This document shows, in pieces, positions 16,166 through 23,995 of a stretch of DNA of 34,905 bases. The stretch is from the NCBI RefSeq assembly GCF_003692965.1, contig NZ_REHC01000013.1:1-34905 (forward strand), read 5' to 3'. Source of the DNA: Lactobacillus sp. ESL0246 (lineage in GTDB: Bacteria; Bacillota; Bacilli; Lactobacillales; Lactobacillaceae). The translations under genes were made by a program, and so were the position numbers. Positions within the stretch are counted from its first letter, which is position 1. Each line of letters begins with the position of its first letter. The notes beneath the pieces were generated by a model, which saw only the letters and a list, made by a program, of their open reading frames with translations, made no database searches and was not told the origin of the DNA.

Positions 16166-16968
16166 TATTTCATTAACGCCTCCCGTGATTTAGATGAAAC
16201 ATAGTCAATTAAAACAACAACCAATATGATTACAATAATAATCGTTCCTGTTTTGGCATAATCAAAGACCTGTAGTGTTTGTTGCAAATATAACCCAATA
16301 CCACCAGCTCCAATGTAACCTAACACAGTTGATGCTCTGACATTAATTTCAAAAGCATACAGACAGTATGAAATGAAATAAGTAATGACTTGTGGCAACA
16401 CAGCAAAAACAATAATTTGCAATTTATTTGCGCCAACTGCTGTTAGGGCTTCAATGGGACCAGGGTCAATTGTTTCAATTGCCTCATAAAATAATTTAAC
16501 AACAATTCCGAAAGTACAAATTGCTAAGGCCAATATACCTGCAACAGGACCTATTCCAACAATAGCTACAAAAACCGCACCGAGCAACAAATCAGGAACT
16601 GTTCGAATAATATTCATAATGACCCGTAAAATACCAGTTATGGCCTTATTTTTTACAATGTTACGTGCAATTAGCAGTGAATAAACAAAAGCAAGAACAG
16701 AGCCAATGACTGTTCCCAAAACCGCCATTTTAATTGTTTCTAGTAATAGTGGAATTACCGTCTCCATGTATGCCCAATTAGGGTGCAACATTTGAACAAA
16801 AATGTCAGAAAATTGATCAAAATTGGTAAAAAAAGCATTTAAACTAGTTTTGGTAACACCAGTTGAAACAAACAAGCCACCAATAAAGATAATGAGCCAA
16901 ACCAAATTCCAAAAATTAATTTTTTTGCGAGGTAAGGTCAGCAATTTTTCTTCGTCAGCATTAGTCAT
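16165..16968 (-). CDS. phnE: PhnE-type ABC transporter permease (first)
   Basis: About 267 residues with six membrane segments. The coupling motif is [35 protein letters not shown], followed by [18 protein letters not shown]. The open frame extends upstream to 17019, but that would overlap phnC by about 60 bases; the ATG at 16968 overlaps the phnC stop by only eight bases (ATGACTAA) and follows GGTGGTG, so translational coupling from phnC and start MTNADEEKL are preferred. It pairs with the next permease gene as a heterodimer. Confidence 0.88.
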   Translation of the reverse strand: MTNADEEKLLTLPRKKINFWNLVWLIIFIGGLFVSTGVTKTSLNAFFTNFDQFSDIFVQMLHPNWAYMETVIPLLLETIKMAVLGTVIGSVLAFVYSLLIARNIVKNKAITGILRVIMNIIRTVPDLLLGAVFVAIVGIGPVAGILALAICTFGIVVKLFYEAIETIDPGPIEALTAVGANKLQIIVFAVLPQVITYFISYCLYAFEINVRASTVLGYIGAGGIGLYLQQTLQVFDYAKTGTIIIVIILVVVLIDYVSSKSREALMK

Positions 16969-17734
16969 CTTGGTCACCACCACTATAAATTTGCGCAAAA
17001 GTTGACTCTGGAGTTTCACTCATCTTACCATCATAGATAATCTCGCCAGCTCGGACACCAATGACTCGTTTACCAAATTCGCGGGCAAGCTCAACGCTAT
17101 GCAGGTTAATTATTACCGTCATTCCATGCTTTTCATTCAACATTTTCAAATCCTGCATCACCCGCCGTGATGTTTGGGGATCAAGAGAAGCAGTGGGCTC
17201 ATCAGCCAAAATGATATCTGGATTTTGTGTTAATACACGAGCAATCGCAACTCGTTGTTGTTGCCCACCAGACAACTCATCTGCACGTGAATAAACTTTG
17301 TCAGCTAAATCAACTTGTTGTAAGGCATCATAAGCACGTTGCTTGTCTTCTTTACTAAAGAGATTCAAGGTACTCTTCCAAGTTGGATAATAGCCTACTC
17401 GACCAGTTAACACATTACGTAAGACGCTCGAGCGCTTAACTAAGTTAAAGCTTTGGAAAATCATTCCGATGTTGCGCCGCAAAGTCCGCAATTCTTTCCC
17501 CTTGGCTTTTGTAATCGATTCACCATTAATTAAAATATCGCCTGCACTAATATCAATTAAGCGATTAATAGAACGCAACAGTGTTGACTTACCAGCGCCA
17601 GATAATCCTACAATAACTATAAATTCACCTTGATTAATCGTTAGATTGACGTCTTTTAAACCAACAACATCTTTACCATAAACTTTTTTAACATTTTTCA
17701 ACTCAATTATTGGTTTAGCTGCAGAATCTGCCAT
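16961..17734 (-). CDS. phnC: PhnC-type ABC transporter ATP-binding protein
   Basis: 257 residues. Walker [10 protein letters not shown] is at about 44-52, the Q-loop in GMIFQSFNL, the signature [15 protein letters not shown], Walker [14 protein letters not shown], and the switch His in [11 protein letters not shown]. The sequence [23 protein letters not shown] is typical of PhnC. It energises uptake by the two PhnE permeases. Ribosome site AAAGGAAG. It lies 12 bases after the phnD gene and overlaps the first permease. No C-P lyase or phosphonatase gene is present in the window, so the label names the family and not a proven substrate. Confidence 0.92.
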   Translation of the reverse strand: MADSAAKPIIELKNVKKVYGKDVVGLKDVNLTINQGEFIVIVGLSGAGKSTLLRSINRLIDISAGDILINGESITKAKGKELRTLRRNIGMIFQSFNLVKRSSVLRNVLTGRVGYYPTWKSTLNLFSKEDKQRAYDALQQVDLADKVYSRADELSGGQQQRVAIARVLTQNPDIILADEPTASLDPQTSRRVMQDLKMLNEKHGMTVIINLHSVELAREFGKRVIGVRAGEIIYDGKMSETPESTFAQIYSGGDQDD

Positions 17735-17746
17735 TATATACTTCCT

Positions 17747-18679
17747 TTATTTTTTTGTTGATTCGATGATTTTTTCATATTTACGAACAGTATTGAAGTC
17801 GCTGTCCTTAGAAGTTACATAGCCTTCATGTGTATAAATACTTTCGATAATCTTTTTACCCTTCTTAGATTTACCAATGTCAATAAACGCTGCAGCTAGC
17901 TTTTTACGAAATGACTTAGACATGCTAGGTACAACTGAAATTGTGTCATTTGGTATTGGCTTAGTGAAGTAAATTGGAACAACTTGCTGCATAATTTTTG
18001 GATTATCATCCTTAACAATTGTTCGTGCATCTTCAAAGACGAATGCAGCATCAGTATCACCATTTAAGACATTCAAGACAGCTTGGTCTTGACCGGTAAC
18101 TGTTACTAGCTTACATTTCTTAGGTACATCTAAACCTTTCTCTTTTAATTCGGCAATTGGATAAACATAGCCAGCTGAAGAAGTTGGACTTTGGACTGAT
18201 ATTGACTTACCCTTTAAATCTTTCCATGACTTAATATTAGAGCCTTTTTTAACTACAATTTCAGAACGGTAGAAATTAACCAAATTCTTCGTTGGGCGTC
18301 CATCCGGTTGCTTTACACCATATCTTTGGGCTTGTAAAAGGACATCCGCTGCACCTTGGTTATGTGCTAACACATAACCATTTGGTGGCAAAAAGCCAAC
18401 ATCAACTTTCTTAGATTTCATTGCCTCAACCACTGTGTTGTAATCCGTTGACATTGAAACATGAACAGGAATACCTAACCGATCAGACAACATTTTTTCT
18501 AATGGCTTAGCCCGTGACTCCAACTTAGTTGCAGCCTGACTAGGTACAAATTGAACATTTAAAGACTTAGGTTCATCGCTACCTGCACTCTTCTTACTTG
18601 AGCCATTTGAGCAGGCAGTTGCCATTGTAGCCGCAATCAAAACAGCAACACCAGCTAATAATTTTCTAAATTTTTTCAT
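17747..18679 (-). CDS. phnD: PhnD-type substrate-binding lipoprotein (copy next to phnC)
   Basis: About 310 residues. Lipoprotein signal: KKFRK, hydrophobic stretch, lipobox MATACSNGSS with the lipid-carrying Cys. The mature part has the PhnD pattern: LNVQFVPSQAATKLESRAKPLEKMLSDRLGIPVHVSMSTDY, VDVGFLPPNGYVLAH, SWKDLKGKSISVQSPTSSAGYV, and NGDTDAAFVFEDAR. Two ATGs are adjacent; the second (18679) is at the better distance from AGGAGG. It is paralogous to the gene at 19001-19927 (most blocks identical or nearly so). A terminator hairpin ends 14 bases before it, so expression probably depends on read-through of that leader. Confidence 0.92.
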   Translation of the reverse strand: MKKFRKLLAGVAVLIAATMATACSNGSSKKSAGSDEPKSLNVQFVPSQAATKLESRAKPLEKMLSDRLGIPVHVSMSTDYNTVVEAMKSKKVDVGFLPPNGYVLAHNQGAADVLLQAQRYGVKQPDGRPTKNLVNFYRSEIVVKKGSNIKSWKDLKGKSISVQSPTSSAGYVYPIAELKEKGLDVPKKCKLVTVTGQDQAVLNVLNGDTDAAFVFEDARTIVKDDNPKIMQQVVPIYFTKPIPNDTISVVPSMSKSFRKKLAAAFIDIGKSKKGKKIIESIYTHEGYVTSKDSDFNTVRKYEKIIESTKK

Positions 18680-18693
18680 CATGTCCTCCTAGA

Positions 18694-18745
18694 CATAAAA
18701 AAAGACTTTAGCTAAAAACACAAATGTGAATTATACTAAGTCTTT
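18694..18745 (-). terminator. Terminator/attenuator hairpin just upstream of phnD
   Basis: Minus strand AAAGACTTAG (18745-18736) pairs with CTAAAGTCTTT (18711-18701), with one bulged base, followed by seven or more T. It lies between the folded leader RNA and the phnD ribosome site, so it must be read through or prevented for the downstream operon to be transcribed from the leader promoter. Confidence 0.7.
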
Positions 18746-18854
18746 CAATGACAACTTTAATCAAAAAACGAACAATACCTACATTTTGAAAGCAACGAAG
18801 AGACCTTCTTACAGGAAGGATAGTGAATGATGCGAATCGTTCACACTTCTGCAT
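18708..18854 (-). CDS. Leader mini-ORF, 48 codons, upstream of phnD
   Basis: Starts ATG at 18854, with AAAGGAG nine bases upstream, and encodes a basic, partly hydrophobic 48-residue peptide (begins MQKCERFASF, ends IHICVFS). Its stop codon falls in the 3' arm of the terminator at 18694-18745, so a ribosome translating it fully would break that hairpin. Its own ribosome site can be masked in the closing stem of the folded RNA (18798-18868). No similarity to known proteins is recognised, and it may be a regulatory ORF rather than one making a functional peptide. Confidence 0.45.
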   Translation of the reverse strand: MQKCERFASFTILPVRRSLRCFQNVGIVRFLIKVVIERLSIIHICVFS

Positions 18855-18868
18855 AGTCTACGTCTCCT
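18798..18868 (-). ncRNA. Structured leader RNA (three-way junction), candidate riboswitch or attenuator
   Basis: On the minus strand: closing stem AGGAGAC (18868-18862) with GUCUCUU (18804-18798). Arm one is GUGAA-C-GAU, loop UCGC, AUC-A-UUCAC (18844-18823). Arm two is CCUUC, loop, GAAGG (18819-18804). The closing stem includes the ribosome site of the mini-ORF. The features are not those of a T-box, TPP, SAM, FMN, purine, lysine or cobalamin element as far as I can tell by eye. Confidence 0.45.
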
Positions 18869-18896
18869 TTCATTGCCTTATTATTATTCGTATCAA

Positions 18897-18924
18897 ATAA
18901 TAACAGAAATATCTTATTTAGCAA
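18897..18924 (-). promoter_or_regulatory. Putative promoter of the phnD leader
   Basis: Minus strand -35 TTGCTA, 16-base spacer, -10 TATTAT. An inverted repeat TTATTATT-N7-AATAATAA (18881-18903) overlaps the -10 and the start point and may be an operator. Confidence 0.5.
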
Positions 18925-19000
18925 AGTAAATTTGCTGGAAACTTTTTGCTTTAAGCTGTCTAGCTTACTTTATATGCCCGTCTACTCTGGAGTAGCAATC

Positions 19001-19927
19001 TTATTTCTTATTAGCCGCAATGATTTTATTATATTTACGAATAATGTTGTAGTCGCTGTCTTGGGCATGAACATAACCCTCATGACTATAGACACTTTCA
19101 ATAATGTGTTTTCCTTGCTCAGTCTTACTAATATCAATAAAGGCTTGGGCAAGTTTCTTCTGAAAATCTTTCGGCATATTAGGAACAACCGAAATTGTAT
19201 CGTTAGGAATCGCCTTAGTGAAGTAAATTGGAATCACTTTGTCCATAATTTTTGGTTCATCGTTTTTTACAACATTTCGAGCATCTTCAAAAACGAATGC
19301 TGCATCTGTATCACCATTTAAAACGTTTAAAACACCTTGATCAGCACCTTTTACAGATACGATTTTACAACTCTTAGTGACATCAAGACCTTTTTGTTTT
19401 AATTCTGCAACAGGGAAAACATAGCCTGAATCCGAGGTAACGTCTTGAACTGAAATTGATTTTCCTTTTAAGTCTTTCCAAGTCTTAATCTTAGAGCCCT
19501 TCTTAACCAGAATTTCTCCGCGATAAAACGTAACTAATTCTTTAGTTGCTACTCCACCTGGCTGCCTAATACCATAGCGTTCTGCTTTTAAAAGCAGATT
19601 AGCTGCACCTTGCTTATGCGCCATAATATAAGCATCGGATGGTAAGAAACCAACATCAACTTTTTTGGATTTCATAGCTTCAACTAAGCCATTATAGTCA
19701 GTCGACATTGAAACATGAACAGGAATGCCTAAGCGCTTTGATAGCAACTTTTCCATTGGCTTTGCGCGTGCTTGCAACTTATTTGCACCAACACTAGGAA
19801 CAAATTGCACATTAAGTGATTTAGGTTCCGAACTACTTGAAGCTGTTTTTTTGTTTGAACAAGCAGTTGCACCCACTGCCAGTAATAGTACCAAAAAAGC
19901 TAATATAAACTTTTTGATTTTAGTCAT
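19001..19927 (-). CDS. phnD: PhnD-type substrate-binding lipoprotein (second copy, distal)
   Basis: 308 residues, lipobox VGATACSNKK with the lipid Cys, then the same PhnD blocks as its neighbour (LNVQFVPSVGANKLQARAKPMEKLLSKRLG, VDVGFLPSDAYIMAH, NGDTDAAFVFEDAR). The two copies differ mainly near the lipobox, in the SSAGYV versus SDSGYV ligand loop, and in scattered surface residues, which suggests a tandem duplication with possible change in ligand preference. There is one set of permease and ATPase genes, so both proteins probably feed the same channel. It has its own long upstream region; no strong terminator follows it, so some transcripts may continue into the leader of the other phnD. 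Ribosome site TAGGAG, about ten bases away. Confidence 0.9.
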   Translation of the reverse strand: MTKIKKFILAFLVLLLAVGATACSNKKTASSSSEPKSLNVQFVPSVGANKLQARAKPMEKLLSKRLGIPVHVSMSTDYNGLVEAMKSKKVDVGFLPSDAYIMAHKQGAANLLLKAERYGIRQPGGVATKELVTFYRGEILVKKGSKIKTWKDLKGKSISVQDVTSDSGYVFPVAELKQKGLDVTKSCKIVSVKGADQGVLNVLNGDTDAAFVFEDARNVVKNDEPKIMDKVIPIYFTKAIPNDTISVVPNMPKDFQKKLAQAFIDISKTEQGKHIIESVYSHEGYVHAQDSDYNIIRKYNKIIAANKK

Positions 19928-20314
19928 TTTATTTATGCTCCTATATAGAATTATTTTTTAAAATTAACCAACTGCCATGCTCGATTTTATACCAGTTCAT
20001 TCTTGGCAGCGCCCGTAAATTTAAATACTTTTTGATCTATCACATTCTCCTTTTTAAAGACTTAAAAACACCAGCAAAATCAGATCCGTTTTAGCTTATG
20101 CGATTAACTGCTAGAAAATAAACGTACAATTTAGAAATTAATTTAAAAGCTAACTTTAAACAAAATTCAGTTTTAAAGTATTAGCAGCCTTAAGTTGTTT
20201 TACGTTTATTTTATATAAATAATATCATTATCGTTCGTCAAAAACAATCAAATAAATAATATTTTTTATATATATAAATATATATTAGCAAAAAAGCGAA
20301 CAATAAGTTTTAGA
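19928..20314. other. Long upstream region of the distal phnD
   Basis: No gene of normal size. Minus-strand features: CTGCCA (20009-20004) can pair with TGGCAG (19977-19972) in the part close to phnD. A perfect 12-bp inverted repeat, AAAATAAACGTA (20115-20126) and TACGTTTATTTT (20201-20212), lies further upstream. AAAAAGGAG near 20050 suggests a possible short leader ORF (GTG, 18 codons). About 20240-20290 is simple AT sequence. Confidence 0.4.
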
Positions 20315-20356
20315 TAATAAAAAGGGCATACAACTTTTTGCATGTCCTTTTTATTA
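20314..20356. terminator. Terminator after the universal stress protein gene
   Basis: AATAAAAAGGGCATAC and GCATGTCCTTTTTATT (plus strand) form a stem with runs of A and T at both sides, so it can work in both directions. Confidence 0.75.
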
Positions 20357-20372
20357 CCTATATTTGTAAACT

Positions 20373-20840
20373 TTACTTAAGTGGCTTATTAGCAATATCC
20401 GTTCTGACAATTAAAACATCAGCTAACGCATGTTGATTAACATAAGACGTAACCGAACCCATCAACATTCTTTCAACCGCATTGAGACCTGTTGCACCCA
20501 TGATAATCAAATTATTATGATGATCCTGAATAAAATCATAAGAAATAACTGCTTTGGGACTCCCATAGCGAATATGGTAGTCAATATCATCAAAGTTCAA
20601 GTTATCATGTGCCCATTTTTTTAGGCTCTGCATATATTTTTCAGCATCCTGTGTCATCTGATAGACCGTATCACCGGTAATTAACGTATCCTGCATTTCA
20701 CCTAGAAATTGTCTGGTGTCAATTACATTTAAAATATCAATGTGAGCATTTTCTGTCATAGCAATTTTTACTGCTTTATCAAAAGATCTTTCAGCTGCTT
20801 CAGAGCCATCAACCGGAACTAAAATTTTTACTTTGTTCAT
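20373..20840 (-). CDS. Universal stress protein (UspA family)
   Basis: About 155 residues: MNKVKILVPVDGSEAAERSFDKAV at the start and the ATP-binding motif MGATGLNAVERMLMGSVTSYV (G-x2-G-x9-G-S) near residue 120-140, so a nucleotide-binding USP. The open frame goes up to 20867, but GAGGA is placed for the ATG at 20840 and the conserved family start is there. Role: cytoplasmic stress protein of ill-defined function. It is monocistronic and divergent from the phosphatase gene. Confidence 0.9.
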   Translation of the reverse strand: MNKVKILVPVDGSEAAERSFDKAVKIAMTENAHIDILNVIDTRQFLGEMQDTLITGDTVYQMTQDAEKYMQSLKKWAHDNLNFDDIDYHIRYGSPKAVISYDFIQDHHNNLIIMGATGLNAVERMLMGSVTSYVNQHALADVLIVRTDIANKPLK

Positions 20841-20917
20841 ACTCATGTCCTCATTCTTACTTTGCACTTAGTTTCGTTCATTTTAACACAATTTTGGTAA
20901 CAGTAATTTTTTTATAA

Positions 20918-20946
20918 TTGTTTGCACGATAAATTATTGCTAGAAT
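20918..20946 (+). promoter_or_regulatory. Promoter of the phosphatase-ntd operon
   Basis: -35 TTGTTT, 17-base spacer, -10 TAGAAT, about 40 bases upstream of the start codon at 20985. Confidence 0.65.
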
Positions 20947-20984
20947 AAGTATTAAATGTCAGACGGTAAAAGGTGGAACAATTT

Positions 20985-21785
20985 ATGACTGAAAATTTAA
21001 AAAAACATTTACTCCCAATCTCTAGCGGTCGAAACTTCCGTGAACTTGGCGGCTACACAACTAAGGACGGTAGAACCATTAAAATGCATAAGCTATTGCG
21101 AACAGCAAACTTAGCAACACTTAATGAAGCTGACCTTAAACTTCTACAAGAATATGGTGTTAAATATATCGTTGACTTCAGAAGTAAAGATGAAGTCGAA
21201 AACGAACCAGATCGTGTGCCTAATGAAGCAACGTACAATTTCGATCCCGTTTTTAGTGAAGACTTAACTAATGCTTCAAAAGGAATTGACGACATCATTA
21301 GCCAGAAAAATAATGACCCTAAAGCCGGATTTAATCATATGTTTCTTGCTTACGATGACATGATTAAGAGTGAGGCAGCTCAAAAATCGTACCGCCAATT
21401 TTTTGATATTCTGCTTGCAAATACCGAACCAGGCAAAAGCGTGATTTTTCATTGTACTGCTGGCAAGGATCGTACGGGTGTTGCTGCAATTCTCATATTG
21501 ACTGTTTTAGGTGTACCTCTTGAAACAATCAAAGAAGATTATCTCTTTACTAATATCGCTACTAAAAACTTTGTCACTGAATTTCTGCAAAAAGCTAAAG
21601 CTGAAGGCGCTAATGACGTTACTTTAAGCGTCTTGCATGACCTGCAAACCGTTTGTCCAGAATATTTTAACTACGTAATAGAAACCATAAATAAAAATTA
21701 TGGTAGCGTTGATAACTACTTACATAATATAATGAAATTGACTGATGATGAAATTGATCAGTTGCAACGTAATTATCTTGAGTAA
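20985..21785 (+). CDS. Protein tyrosine/serine phosphatase family (Y_phosphatase3 type)
   Basis: 266 residues, cysteine-based phosphatase. P-loop HCTAGKDRTG carries the CX5R catalytic site; the upstream Asp region is in YIVDFRSKDEVENEPDR. The opening block SSGRNFRELGGYTTKDGRTIKMHKLLRTANL is diagnostic for the bacterial family that includes Listeria LipA-like phosphatases. A GTG at 20973 is in frame, but AGGTGG points to the ATG at 20985. Probably cytoplasmic. It shares a transcript with ntd, 16 bases downstream. Substrate is unknown: phosphoproteins or phosphoinositide-like compounds are described for the family. Confidence 0.88.
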   Translation: MTENLKKHLLPISSGRNFRELGGYTTKDGRTIKMHKLLRTANLATLNEADLKLLQEYGVKYIVDFRSKDEVENEPDRVPNEATYNFDPVFSEDLTNASKGIDDIISQKNNDPKAGFNHMFLAYDDMIKSEAAQKSYRQFFDILLANTEPGKSVIFHCTAGKDRTGVAAILILTVLGVPLETIKEDYLFTNIATKNFVTEFLQKAKAEGANDVTLSVLHDLQTVCPEYFNYVIETINKNYGSVDNYLHNIMKLTDDEIDQLQRNYLE

Positions 21786-21801
21786 ATGAAGGAGTAGAGT
21801 A

Positions 21802-22278
21802 ATGAGTAAAACAAAAACTGTCTATTTTGGTGCCGGATGGTTTAATGATAAGCAAAACAAAGCTTATCAAGATGCAATGACCGCTTTAAAAGCCAATCCA
21901 ACGATTGATCTTGAAAACAGTTACGTTCCTTTAGACCACCAATACAAAGGAATTAATGTTGCCGAACATCCAGAATATTTACATGATCGCGAATGGGCTA
22001 CTGCTACCTACCGTGGTGATTTAACCGGAATTAAAGGCAGTGATATCATGATTGGGGTTTACCTTCCAGATGAAGAAGATGTTGGCTTGGGTATGGAATT
22101 AGGATATGCAATGTCTCAAGGTAAGTTCATTATCTTAGTTATTCCCGACGAAGACTTTGGTAAATCTATTAATTTAATGAGCTGGGGCGTTTGCGATAAT
22201 GCAATTAAAATTAGTGAGTTAAAAGACTTTGACTTTAACAAGCCTCGCTATAATTTCTACGATGGTGGCGTTTATTAA
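21802..22278 (+). CDS. ntd: Nucleoside 2-deoxyribosyltransferase (type II)
   Basis: 158 residues; moves the deoxyribose group between purine and pyrimidine bases for nucleoside salvage, a hallmark of lactobacilli. YFGAGWF (Tyr8), RGDLTG (Asp73), LPDEEDV (Asp93) and GLGMELGYA with the nucleophile Glu99 correspond, with one residue offset, to the active site of the L. leichmannii enzyme, to which almost every block matches. ENSYVPLDHQYKGI and NLMSWGVCDN also match. Ribosome site AAGGAG. Its terminator has been split by the IS that follows. Confidence 0.95.
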   Translation: MSKTKTVYFGAGWFNDKQNKAYQDAMTALKANPTIDLENSYVPLDHQYKGINVAEHPEYLHDREWATATYRGDLTGIKGSDIMIGVYLPDEEDVGLGMELGYAMSQGKFIILVIPDEDFGKSINLMSWGVCDNAIKISELKDFDFNKPRYNFYDGGVY

Positions 22279-22293
22279 AAAATTACCATTAGC

Positions 22294-22309
22294 AAAAACC
22301 GCTTCAATA
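22294..22309 (+). terminator. Left half of the ntd terminator, separated from its right half by an IS
   Basis: AAAAACCGCTTCA (22294-22306) is the exact complement of TGAAGCGGTTTTT (23801-23813) beyond the IS. Removing the IS and one copy of the ATA duplication restores a 13-bp stem with a seven-base loop and T-run. Confidence 0.85.
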
Positions 22310-22340
22310 TGAAGCTAACCCCTAAAACTGGACGTTAGTT

Positions 22341-23159
22341 TTATATCATTTTACTTAAGGCTTGATTCCGATATTGAATCGGAGTTAAGCCTTTTAGTTT
22401 GTGCCGAATTCTATCTTCATTGTAATAACTTATCCATTCTTTCATCGCCTTAACCAATTGTTTCTTAGTATCAAAGTGATGTGTAAAATAATTCATTTCA
22501 ACTTTCATAATGTGAAAGAAACTTTCCATAGCTGCATTATCATGACATGTAGCTCTTCGTGACCTGCTTTGAAATACTTTATGTTTTCGTAAAGCATGTC
22601 GATATGGATTAGATTGATATTGAATTCCTTGATCACTATGGATTGTCATTCGATAATTTAATAGCTTTGGTCTTGCAGTAAACACTCCCTCTAATCCTTC
22701 TAGAACATATCTTGTTAATGGACGATCGGTGATCGTATAACTAATAATTTCACCGCTGAATAAGTCCTTAAATGGCGATAAATATACACGATCACGGATA
22801 GTCATGTTCCCATATCTAAATTCACTAATATCAGTTACGACCTTTTGATATGGTCTATCAGTCTTAAACTTTTGATGGAACCGATTCTTAGCTTTCTTAT
22901 TTTGTGGACCCTTTGAAGAATCATATTTACCGGCTCTCAGATTATATTTATTAGCTCCTAAATTGTTCTCACGCATTAAGCGTTGAACACGTTTATGATT
23001 AACCATTAGGTGATAAGTCATCCTCAGAGTATCAGTTACAGGCCAGTATCCATAACTGGCATGATGCTTCTTTATCATTTTGATAATTGAAACAAGTGCT
23101 TTATCACTGATCAGCTTCTTTTTTGGATGAGGATGGTACTCGAATGTACTTTTAGACAA
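22341..23159 (-). CDS. IS3-family transposase OrfB (DDE integrase domain)
   Basis: 272 residues from the first ATG. DDE catalytic residues: D in VVTDISEFRYG, D in TIHSDQGIQYQS, E in AAMESFFHIMKVE. The N-terminal HTH_21-like segment is SIIKMIKKHHASYGYWPVTDTLRM. The frame is open further upstream, to the end of orfA, encoding (R)SIVNELRQEFGFKLKEIL, so the active protein is probably an OrfAB fusion made by -1 frameshifting and not a product starting at 23159. Confidence 0.92.
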   Translation of the reverse strand: MSKSTFEYHPHPKKKLISDKALVSIIKMIKKHHASYGYWPVTDTLRMTYHLMVNHKRVQRLMRENNLGANKYNLRAGKYDSSKGPQNKKAKNRFHQKFKTDRPYQKVVTDISEFRYGNMTIRDRVYLSPFKDLFSGEIISYTITDRPLTRYVLEGLEGVFTARPKLLNYRMTIHSDQGIQYQSNPYRHALRKHKVFQSRSRRATCHDNAAMESFFHIMKVEMNYFTHHFDTKKQLVKAMKEWISYYNEDRIRHKLKGLTPIQYRNQALSKMI

Positions 23160-23218
23160 ACTTGTGTAGGGTAATATTTCTTTTAATTTAAAGCCAAATT
23201 CTTGCCTTAGTTCATTAA

Positions 23219-23743
23219 CTATAGATCTTTCTTCGTCCGATGTCCGCGTTTCTGAACTAAGGCATCTAGTTTTTTTAGATATTCATTTTCTACATGTAAT
23301 GCACGATTCTCTAAACGTAGACGTTCAAGTTCAGTTAACTCTTGAGAAGTATATTTATGCTTCTTGGCTTTAATTTTCTTTTTATGCATTAATGGTTGTC
23401 CTTGCTTAATAAATAAAGCATCAACACCGCCTTCATTTAATTTTCTTTGCCAATTCGCAATAGTGGAATGTTGTTTAATATTAAAATGATTGGCAGTAAT
23501 TTGATAGCTGGCACTATGTTCTTTTCTCCAGTTTAAGACTTCTAATTTAAATTGACCACTATATCTTGTCTTAGAAAAGCTTTTTTCCAGGCCTCTGTTA
23601 CCATACTGTTGATAATTATTGATCCAACCATCAATAGATCTACGTGATGTGATATGTAATTTCTCTTGAATTTCTTTTGTACTAAATCCTCTTTGATACA
23701 AATCTACTGCTTCTAATTTTGTTTTTAGTAAATATTTAGACAT
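23219..23743 (-). CDS. IS3-family OrfA (helix-turn-helix DNA-binding protein)
   Basis: About 174 residues: HTH segment LEAVDLYQRGFSTKEIQEKLHITSRRSIDGWI, a second HTH (YQITANHFNIKQHSTIANWQRKL), then a leucine-zipper region LERLRLENRALHVENEYLKKL. The frame is open to 23794, but that includes the inverted repeat; the ATG at 23743 (MSKYLLKTKLEA) is the usual family start. Near its end, ACGAAGAAAGATCT (about 23222-23235) offers an AAAG slip site for -1 frameshifting into orfB. Confidence 0.88.
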   Translation of the reverse strand: MSKYLLKTKLEAVDLYQRGFSTKEIQEKLHITSRRSIDGWINNYQQYGNRGLEKSFSKTRYSGQFKLEVLNWRKEHSASYQITANHFNIKQHSTIANWQRKLNEGGVDALFIKQGQPLMHKKKIKAKKHKYTSQELTELERLRLENRALHVENEYLKKLDALVQKRGHRTKKDL

Positions 23744-23796
23744 AAGAAAACCCCCGAATTGGAATCTTTGTCCAATTCCGGGGGTTAACTTCAATA

Positions 23797-23815
23797 ACTG
23801 TGAAGCGGTTTTTTA
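23797..23815 (+). terminator. Right half of the ntd terminator
   Basis: TGAAGCGGTTTTTT (23801-23814) completes the stem begun at 22294-22306 on the other side of the IS. On the minus strand it also lay directly behind the amidotransferase remnant. Confidence 0.85.
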
Positions 23816-23902
23816 GACCTGAAATATTCGAGAATTAGTTATATTTTCTTCAATCGAACCAGGTTTTTCGTTAGGAGTATGTTGCAACACATTAATAATC
23901 AT
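23813..23902 (-). pseudogene. Remnant of a type 1 glutamine amidotransferase gene
   Basis: A 29-codon frame starting MIINVLQHTPNEKPGSIEE, which resembles the start of GMP-synthase-like class I glutamine amidotransferases of lactobacilli (INVLQHTPNE-GPGSI). After that it changes to unrelated residues (NITNSRIFQV) and stops at the ntd terminator. The catalytic Cys and His domains are gone. Probably the product of an internal deletion. Confidence 0.6.
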
Positions 23903-23995
23903 CGTTTAGCCCCCAATAGTTCGTTAATAAATTTTACATCAGATCAACAACATTTAAGGCTTGGTACAATTCTAACCTTTTTTAAATAAAAATAG

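Larger units (their letters stand above)
22310..23793 (-). mobile_element. Complete IS3-family (IS150 group) insertion sequence, 1,484 bp
   Basis: Ends TGAAGCTAACCCC...CTGGAC (left on plus) and, on the minus strand, TGAAGTTAACCCCCGGAATTGGAC form terminal inverted repeats starting with TG. It carries orfA and orfB in overlapping frames. A strong hairpin (about 23752-23785) next to the orfA start guards it from outside transcription, and another hairpin lies in the last codons of orfB (about 22350-22395). Both ORFs are open, and the element looks intact. A related left end occurs at 33851. Confidence 0.92.
22307..23796. repeat. Target-site duplication ATA flanking the IS
   Basis: ATA at 22307-22309 and again at 23794-23796 flank the IS exactly; three bases is usual for the IS150 group. 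Confidence 0.8.

Noticed and set aside
18798..18868. Assignment of the phnD leader to a known riboswitch or T-box
   Set aside because: None of the conserved cores (T-box antiterminator, TPP, SAM, FMN, purine, cobalamin, lysine) is visible; some resemblance to a THF-type GGAGA...GAUUCGC string is too loose.
15353..19927. Phosphonate degradation locus
   Set aside because: Only transport genes are present; there is no C-P lyase, phosphonatase or phosphite dehydrogenase, so only the transporter family is claimed.
20020..20060. 18-codon GTG leader ORF before the distal phnD
   Set aside because: Only three bases separate GGAG from the GTG and no terminator follows it, so it is mentioned only as a possibility in the region entry.
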